This document shows positions 58,630 through 64,000 of a DNA stretch of 64,000 bases, in pieces. The notes beneath the pieces were generated by a model. The model was given only the letters and a program-made list of their open reading frames with translations, had not been told where the DNA came from and ran no database searches. How positions within the stretch are numbered: position 1 is the stretch's first letter; the number at the start of each line of letters is the position of its first letter. A program made the translations under genes and the position numbers. This DNA is from Planctomycetaceae bacterium. GTDB lineage: Bacteria; Planctomycetota; Planctomycetia; Planctomycetales; Planctomycetaceae. The stretch lies in assembly GCA_017795105.1 (NCBI GenBank), contig CP051247.1:4806001-4870000 (forward strand), given 5' to 3'.

Positions 58630-59793
58630 ATGTTTCGACTCGTTATCATTCTGATCGTTCTTGTTGGCCTTCCGCTGGCCACGTCGGCCGCGGAGCCGAC
58701 GCCGCAGGTGCTCGTGCATTACATGCCGTGGTATCGGGCGAAGCCGTTCAGCGAAAGCTGGGGCTGGCACTGGACGATGAACCATTTCGATCCAGAGAAG
58801 TCCGAGAATGGCCAGCGGCAGATCGCTTCGAAGTACTACCCGCTGATCGGCCCTTACGATTCCGCGGACCCCGCTGTGCTGGAGTATCAGACGGTTCTGA
58901 TGAAGCTTTCCGGCGTCGATGGGGTAATCGTTGACTGGTACGGTCGGACGGATCTCTGGGATTACGCCCAGCTGCATCGGAACACGGAACTGCTGATCGA
59001 AGCGGCTCGCAAAGCGGACCTTGGCGTCGTCATCTGTTACGAAGACCAGACGATTCCCGCCCTCGTCAAAGAACAGCGGCTCGACGAAAGCGAGCGGGTG
59101 TCGCACGCCGCTGGCGAACTTCGCTGGCTAACCGAGAACTGGTTTCAACTCGACAATTACATCCGCCTTGATGGCAAACCGGTACTCCTGTCATTCGGGC
59201 AATCGGGCCTGAGTAACGAGGAATGGACGGCCTGTCTACAGGCGGTCGAAACGCCGATCGCCTATTTCAGTCAGAATCATCGTCGCTCCGCTGCAGTGGG
59301 AGCATTCGACTGGCCGCTGCCGCAACGGGGACTGGCGGCGATCGAACGTTTCGAGAACGATTCCCGCGACTGGCCGTTTCGGATTCCCGTTGCCTTCCCG
59401 AGATTCGTCGATATCTACGCCGAAGCGGGCGTGCACGAGAGCTGGGGCCGGATTGACGATGCGTCCGGACGCACGTTTGAAACCACCTTCCGGCAGGCGG
59501 TCTCAATGTCACCGGAGCTGATTCAGATCGCGACGTGGAACGACTGGGGTGAAGGGACGCAGATCGAGCCGAGTGTTGAAATCGGCTATCGGGATCTCGA
59601 GTTGTTGCAATCGTGGAAACGATCGCGACAGGAACGCTTCTCCGCCACGCCCGCCGATCTGCGGCTGCCTCAACAGTTGCTCGAACTGCGTAAGAATGGC
59701 GAGGCTCCCGAGGAACTCCTTGATCAGATCCGTTCGCATCTGATCAAAGGAGAAATCGAAGAGGCTCGCCAGTTGTTTCCTGCGGCGAAATGA
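58630..59793 (+). CDS. GH71/GH99-like secreted protein
   Basis: 387 residues with a signal peptide (LVIILIVLVGLPLATSA). The core motifs are VLVHYMPWYRAKPFSESWGW and GVDGVIVDWYG, then WNDWGEGTQIEPS near the end. These match the GH99/GH71-like TIM barrel (endo-alpha-mannosidase type). It probably acts on glycans in the periplasm or outside. It begins 48 bases after the HAD gene and may share its transcript. Confidence 0.9.
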   Translation: MFRLVIILIVLVGLPLATSAAEPTPQVLVHYMPWYRAKPFSESWGWHWTMNHFDPEKSENGQRQIASKYYPLIGPYDSADPAVLEYQTVLMKLSGVDGVIVDWYGRTDLWDYAQLHRNTELLIEAARKADLGVVICYEDQTIPALVKEQRLDESERVSHAAGELRWLTENWFQLDNYIRLDGKPVLLSFGQSGLSNEEWTACLQAVETPIAYFSQNHRRSAAVGAFDWPLPQRGLAAIERFENDSRDWPFRIPVAFPRFVDIYAEAGVHESWGRIDDASGRTFETTFRQAVSMSPELIQIATWNDWGEGTQIEPSVEIGYRDLELLQSWKRSRQERFSATPADLRLPQQLLELRKNGEAPEELLDQIRSHLIKGEIEEARQLFPAAK

Positions 59794-59803
59794 GCGGAAC
59801 CGT

Positions 59804-60685
59804 TTACGGCTTTCTCAGCCAGCCGAGCGAGACGAGGAAGTCATCCATCTTCTCGACGGTGTCCTGATAGTCTTCTTTACTGCGGCCGTAGTTGAAGAAT
59901 CCGTGCGGGCGGTCGGCGTAGCCATACAGCTCGCAGCGGTGCCCGGCCTTCTTCATCGCTTCGCAGAAACGCTCCACGTTCTCGAATGGCACGGTCGTGT
60001 CGCCGGTTCCGTGGAAGATGATGGCGGCTGGCGTGTCCTCGCGAATGTGCTGCAGAGGAGAAAGATCTTCGGCCCGGTCGCCGAGTTTCCTGGCACCGGC
60101 GGCCCAGCCTTTGGCGGTCGTGTCGACCACCGGGTTGAACAGCACGAGAGCGTCCGGCTGCGATGAGATGTTCTTGTTATCACTCGCGGCGTCGAAGCCT
60201 TGCAGCGTGGCGGTCGAAGCGGCGACGTGTCCGCCGGCTGAGCCCCCGCCGGCTGCGACCCGCTTCGGATCAATCTGATAGTCGGCGGCATGCTGGCGAA
60301 CCCAGCGGATGGCGGAGTTGCCGTCTTCCACACACTCGAACGGGGTTGTCTCGTGCTTGTTCTTGATGCGGTACTCCGCGGCGATGGCAACCATGCCCCG
60401 ATCGGCCAGATGGCGGCAATGCGGATAGAACTGCGAAGGCGATCCGCTGACCCAGCCGCCGCCGAAGAAGAAGACAATCGCCGGACGTGGCGACGACGAC
60501 TCCGTTTTCGGTTTGAAGATGTGCAGCTGCAGTTTGCCCTGCGGCGTGGTCTTGTAGTCAACCGTTTCATCCGGCTGCGGCAGAGACGATTTGCGATCCG
60601 CCGCTGAGGAATCGGCTGGGGAAGCTGCAAGAAGGAATCCGACGGAAAAGACGATGCAGAACGCGCGAACCGAAGCGGAGAGCAT
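59804..60685 (-). CDS. Alpha/beta-hydrolase esterase, exported
   Basis: About 293 residues from the ATG at 60685 with a signal peptide (FCIVFSVGFLLAASPADSSA). Oxyanion-hole motif FFFGGGWVSGSPSQF, nucleophile GGGSAGGHVAAS, Asp in GTGDTTVPF and His in RPHGFFN. It belongs to the BD-FAE/acetyl-esterase group that frees acetyl or feruloyl groups from polysaccharides. It converges with the GH71/99-like gene, with ten bases between stops. Confidence 0.93.
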   Translation of the reverse strand: MLSASVRAFCIVFSVGFLLAASPADSSAADRKSSLPQPDETVDYKTTPQGKLQLHIFKPKTESSSPRPAIVFFFGGGWVSGSPSQFYPHCRHLADRGMVAIAAEYRIKNKHETTPFECVEDGNSAIRWVRQHAADYQIDPKRVAAGGGSAGGHVAASTATLQGFDAASDNKNISSQPDALVLFNPVVDTTAKGWAAGARKLGDRAEDLSPLQHIREDTPAAIIFHGTGDTTVPFENVERFCEAMKKAGHRCELYGYADRPHGFFNYGRSKEDYQDTVEKMDDFLVSLGWLRKP

Positions 60686-60832
60686 GAGCGGGGTCCTGTC
60701 TAAGTTGAGAGCATGTAACGAGTTGCGAAGGGCGGGCCGGCGAAGGCCGGTCAGGTGAACTTGCATCTTAGGTGGGAAAGGGGGATGATCCAAGAAAGAA
60801 CATCTGTTTTTCCGTTAGGCCGTTGAGAGCTC

Positions 60833-61282
60833 ATGGACGTATCACTGCCGGATTCCCCGCACTTTCGCAATCTTGTCGCCATCGTGTTCGGTCTTACGGC
60901 TGGGGCGATTGTCGTCGGCTCGGTGGAAGCGGTCGGACACGAACTCTATCCCGCCCTGACGGAACTCGATTTCGATGACGAAACGCAGATGGAGCAGGTC
61001 CTGTTCGAAGCCCCGGCCTCCGCATTTCTGTGGGTGATTGCGGCTTGGGCTCTCGGAATCTGCAGCGGATGCCTGGTGGCGGGAGTCATCGGAGCTTCGC
61101 AGGGAACGTTCTGTTGTGTTGTGCTGGGAGCCATCTTCGTATTCATGGCGGTCACGATGCTGTCGGAAATCCCCGCACCGCGATGGTTCGTCTTTTTCGG
61201 CCTGCTGACACTGGTGCCCGGCGGAATCGCCGGCTGGTGGCTCTCGCAGAAAACACTCGATCGCCTACGCAGAGCCGGCTGA
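60833..61282 (+). CDS. Four-helix membrane protein, unknown function
   Basis: 149 residues with four membrane helices: LVAIVFGLTAGAIVVGSVEA, SAFLWVIAAWALGICSGCLV, GTFCCVVLGAIFVFMAVTML and FVFFGLLTLVPGGIAGWWLS. An acidic loop (DFDDETQMEQ) sits between the first two. The family was not recognised. It lies 72 bases before the esterase gene. Confidence 0.85.
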   Translation: MDVSLPDSPHFRNLVAIVFGLTAGAIVVGSVEAVGHELYPALTELDFDDETQMEQVLFEAPASAFLWVIAAWALGICSGCLVAGVIGASQGTFCCVVLGAIFVFMAVTMLSEIPAPRWFVFFGLLTLVPGGIAGWWLSQKTLDRLRRAG

Positions 61283-61354
61283 GTTTCAGCGGGCCGATCT
61301 GCGGTTGGTGTCCTTCTCTCTTCCTGTTGACGTAGAAACTCCGGAGTAGCCTCG

Positions 61355-62230
61355 ATGAGATTCGCGCTTGTTCTGTTCCTGGCTTCGATCACCGCCTCGG
61401 CGGTTCACGCGGCTGATGACTATATTCTCGGCCCCGATTCCTATCCGCAGGCTGGAGTGCCGAAGGGGGAACTGACCAAACATTCCTTCGCCGACAGCAA
61501 GGTTTTCGAAGGCACGGTCCGCGATTACTGGGTCTACGTTCCGGCTCAGTACGATGGTTCCAAGGCAGCCTGTGTGATGGTCTTTCAGGATGGCTGGGCC
61601 TACTGCAATCCCAACGGTCAGGTGCGGGTGACGAACGTCTTCGACAATCTGATCCACAGTGGCGAGATGCCGGTCACTATTGGACTGTTCATCAACCCGG
61701 GCGAGTTTCCGGCGAAGAAAGAAGGACAGAAACCGGGGCGGAACCGCAGTTTTGAGTACGATACACTCAGCGACGATTACGCCCGGTTCGTGATCGACGA
61801 GATGCTGCCCCTGCTGGCGAAGGACTACAAGCTGACCGATAAGGCCGAAGGCCGGGCAATCTGCGGAGCCAGCTCCGGCGGGATCTGTGCCTGGACCGTG
61901 GCCTGGGAGCGGCCGGATTACTTCCACAAAGTGAGCAGCCACATCGGCAGCTTCACGAATATTCGGGGCGGACACGTTTATCCGGCATTGATTCGCAAGA
62001 CCGAGAATAAGCCGATTCGGATTCATCTGCAGGACGGTTCGAACGACCTGGACAACGAGCACGGCAACTGGCCGCTGTCCAATCTGCAGATGGCGGCTGC
62101 TCTGAAGTTCAAGAATTACGACTACCATTTTGTGTATGGCGATGGCGCTCACAACCGCAAGCATTCCGGGGCGATCTTCCCGGACGAGATGCGGTGGCTG
62201 TGGCGCGACTGGAAAGAAACGATCAAATAG
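61355..62230 (+). CDS. Secreted esterase-family alpha/beta hydrolase
   Basis: 291 residues with a signal peptide (FALVLFLASITASAVHA). It is of the esterase D/feruloyl-esterase group: RDYWVYVPAQYDGSKAACVM, nucleophile CGASSGGICAWTVAW, Asp in LQDGSNDLDN and His in GDGAHNRKHSGAIFPD. This matches the enterochelin-esterase-like family common in planctomycetal polysaccharide clusters. Likely substrates are acylated sugars. The next gene begins 58 bases on. Confidence 0.93.
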   Translation: MRFALVLFLASITASAVHAADDYILGPDSYPQAGVPKGELTKHSFADSKVFEGTVRDYWVYVPAQYDGSKAACVMVFQDGWAYCNPNGQVRVTNVFDNLIHSGEMPVTIGLFINPGEFPAKKEGQKPGRNRSFEYDTLSDDYARFVIDEMLPLLAKDYKLTDKAEGRAICGASSGGICAWTVAWERPDYFHKVSSHIGSFTNIRGGHVYPALIRKTENKPIRIHLQDGSNDLDNEHGNWPLSNLQMAAALKFKNYDYHFVYGDGAHNRKHSGAIFPDEMRWLWRDWKETIK

Positions 62231-62288
62231 ATCCGCGAGCAATTTCGCGGCTGTGGCTTTTGAAGCGGTTTCCGCACGAGGGTGTTGA

Positions 62289-64000
62289 ATGCGTTTGGGT
62301 GAATTAGTTTCATGGTGTCTTCCGGTCGTCCTGACGGTCGCTGTTCAGGCTGCCGATCCGGTGTTTCAGCCTCAGATTGAAGGGCCATCGGCCGAGGGTA
62401 AACAGGCGATCGACTCGTTCCGTCTGGCTCCGTCCACTGGCGTGGAGCTCGTGGCCGCCGAGCCGAATGTGGCCAATCCGGTCGCGTTCGCGTTCGATGA
62501 ACAGGGGCGGATTTACGTCTGCGAGACCTTCCGGCAGAAGAAGGGGGTCGAGGACAATCGTGGCCACATGTACTGGCTGATGGACGATCTGAAAGCTCTC
62601 ACGGTCGAAGACCGCCGGGCGTATATGATCAAGCATCATCCAGAACTGCAGGAAGAGTGGACCGCGAATCACGATCGCATTCGTCAGTTGTCCGACAGCG
62701 ATGGCGACGGTCGCTATGAAACCGCGACCGTCTTCGCCGAAGGCTTCAACAATCTCGTCGCCGGCACCGGGGCGGGCGTGCTGACCTTCGATGGTTCGGT
62801 CTATTACACCTGCATCCCCGAGTTGTGGAAGCTGGTCGACACCGATAACGACGGCGTCGCCAACGATTACAACGCTCTCTACACCGGCTTCGGCGTGCGT
62901 TTCGCCTTTCGCGGACACGACATGCACGGCCTGGCGTTGGGGCCGGATGGTCGGATCTACTTCAGTATTGGCGACCGTGGTTACAACGTGGATACCCCGG
63001 ATGGCCGCACGCTGGCGAAGCCGGACACGGGAGCTGTGTTCCGCTGCGAACGGGATGGTTCAAATCTCGAGGTCTTCGCCTACGGACTGCGGAATCCGCA
63101 GGAACTGGCGTTCGATGATGAAGGCCGGTTGTTTACCGGCGATAACAACTCTGACAGCGGCGACAAGGCTCGCTGGGTGTATGTCGCGGAAGGTTCCGAC
63201 TCCGGCTGGCGGATGTATTATCAGTACCTCGACGATCGCGGCCCCTGGAATCGCGAGCGGATGTGGTATCCGTATCAGGACGATGATGAAACGACCGACG
63301 TGCAGCCGGCGTTCATTCTGCCGCCGATTGCCAATCTGGGCGATGGCCCTTCCGGTCTGACATCGTACTATGGCGTCGGTTTGCCGGATCGTTACGAAGG
63401 CCACTTCTTCATGGCCGACTTCCGAGGTCAGGCCGCGAACAGCGGGATTCGCTCGTTCGCGAATGAGCCGGACGGAGCGGGCTTCAAGCTCGTCGATTCT
63501 CATGAGTACCTGTGGCAGACGCTCGTGACCGACGTCGATTTCGGCTACGACGGACAGCTCTACTTCTCCGACTGGGTGAACGGCTGGGACGGCATTCAGA
63601 AGGGCCGCATCTATCGGCAGGTGATGGAAGACGAGAAGCTGACGGCTGCCGGTCAGGAAGTCGCCGAGCTGTTCAAAGCCGGTTTCTCGGATCGCACGAC
63701 GGACGAACTGGTCAAGCTGCTCGCTCACGCCGATCGTCGCGTGCGACAACGAAGCCAGATCGCTCTCGCAGAAAAAGATGCCCGGGATGTGCTGGTGAAG
63801 GTCGCGCTCAAAGGCTCGTCCAAAGCAGCTCGACGGCATGCCCTGTGGGGACTGTGGGAGATCGCCCGGAAGTCGGGGGATCCCGAGGTGCTCAAGCCGA
63901 TCGCTCCGATTCTGAAGGGCGACGATGCTCCGCTAATCGCTCAGGCTCTGCGAGTCATTGGAGACAGCCGGGCTCACGTCGCGGATCAGCAGGTCATCAA
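62289..64000 (+). CDS. TIGR02604-like propeller/HEAT protein, cut by the right edge
   Basis: 570 codons are visible and open to the end. A signal peptide (LPVVLTVAVQA) is followed by a six-bladed glucose/sorbosone-dehydrogenase-like propeller with VANPVAFAFDEQGRIYVCET, then GHDMHGLALGPDGRIYFSIG and FAYGLRNPQELAFDDEGRLF. From about residue 460 HEAT-like helices begin (LVKLLAHADRRVRQRSQIAL). The family (PVC-type heme-binding CxxCH protein) usually ends with a cytochrome c domain, which would lie beyond the window. It may oxidise a sugar in the periplasm. Confidence 0.9.
   Translation, partial: MRLGELVSWCLPVVLTVAVQAADPVFQPQIEGPSAEGKQAIDSFRLAPSTGVELVAAEPNVANPVAFAFDEQGRIYVCETFRQKKGVEDNRGHMYWLMDDLKALTVEDRRAYMIKHHPELQEEWTANHDRIRQLSDSDGDGRYETATVFAEGFNNLVAGTGAGVLTFDGSVYYTCIPELWKLVDTDNDGVANDYNALYTGFGVRFAFRGHDMHGLALGPDGRIYFSIGDRGYNVDTPDGRTLAKPDTGAVFRCERDGSNLEVFAYGLRNPQELAFDDEGRLFTGDNNSDSGDKARWVYVAEGSDSGWRMYYQYLDDRGPWNRERMWYPYQDDDETTDVQPAFILPPIANLGDGPSGLTSYYGVGLPDRYEGHFFMADFRGQAANSGIRSFANEPDGAGFKLVDSHEYLWQTLVTDVDFGYDGQLYFSDWVNGWDGIQKGRIYRQVMEDEKLTAAGQEVAELFKAGFSDRTTDELVKLLAHADRRVRQRSQIALAEKDARDVLVKVALKGSSKAARRHALWGLWEIARKSGDPEVLKPIAPILKGDDAPLIAQALRVIGDSRAHVADQQVI

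Overview
The window is a stretch of chromosome from a member of the Planctomycetota, most likely a marine or freshwater member of the Planctomycetaceae. This is inferred from the gene families. There are two DUF1559 prepilin-like proteins ending in an H-X9-DG motif, a DUF1592-type cytochrome paired with a Tat-exported DUF1552 protein, a DUF1080 domain protein, a PmoA-like protein, a formylglycine sulfatase, a TIGR02604-type beta-propeller/HEAT protein, and many exported proteins of unknown role. No rRNA, phage, transposase or CRISPR array was seen. One tRNA (anticodon CAT) is present. Genus and species cannot be fixed from this sequence alone.

Layout. 1-6.9 kb (minus strand): prolyl oligopeptidase, a TolQ/ExbB/MotA-type channel, a giant TPR membrane protein, and the first codons of a further gene leaving the left edge. 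7.3-7.8 kb: an isolated mraZ with tandem 10-bp operator repeats over its start. 8.4-13.1 kb: DUF1559 protein, small lipoprotein, terminator, then a seven-heme cytochrome c overlapping a polytopic membrane protein. 13.5-20.5 kb: FabD-like acyltransferase, FIST protein, CoA-binding protein, a five-repeat lipoprotein, a PmoA-like protein and a 63-aa protein. 20.6-28.1 kb (minus): second DUF1559 protein, RicT/PSP1, DNA polymerase III delta-prime, a PLP aminotransferase, an FtsX-like permease without an ATPase, and a YbhE-type lactonase. 28.3-32.3 kb (plus): DUF1592 and DUF1552 genes behind a near-consensus promoter. 32.7-44.2 kb: secreted protein, MazG, glycerophosphodiesterase, tRNA, PQQ-type propeller, DUF1080 protein, diacylglycerol kinase and sulfatase with overlapping ends, esterase, and acetyl-CoA synthetase. 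44.5-48.6 kb: ankyrin protein, LRR lipoprotein, Gfo/Idh/MocA oxidoreductase. 49.2-54.6 kb: a cluster of membrane-tethered redox and lipid-binding-like proteins (two SDRs, a zinc alcohol dehydrogenase, an SRPBCC protein, two small membrane proteins). 54.7-64 kb: NHL protein, free-standing M41-like peptidase, ceramidase-like protein, HAD phosphatase, GH71/99-like protein, two esterases, a membrane protein, and the start of a TIGR02604-like protein cut by the right edge.

Gaps between genes from about 23.9 kb onward are filled with several short inverted-repeat families. One resembles a MITE: 134-157 bp, with 23-bp terminal inverted repeats that are perfect in the best copy. Others are smaller palindromic units. 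The most notable points are the mraZ autoregulatory operator, these repeat families (one of which supplies a stop codon), the membrane-tethered redox cluster, the overlapping multiheme cytochrome/membrane-protein pair, and the TPR plus TolQ-type channel locus.
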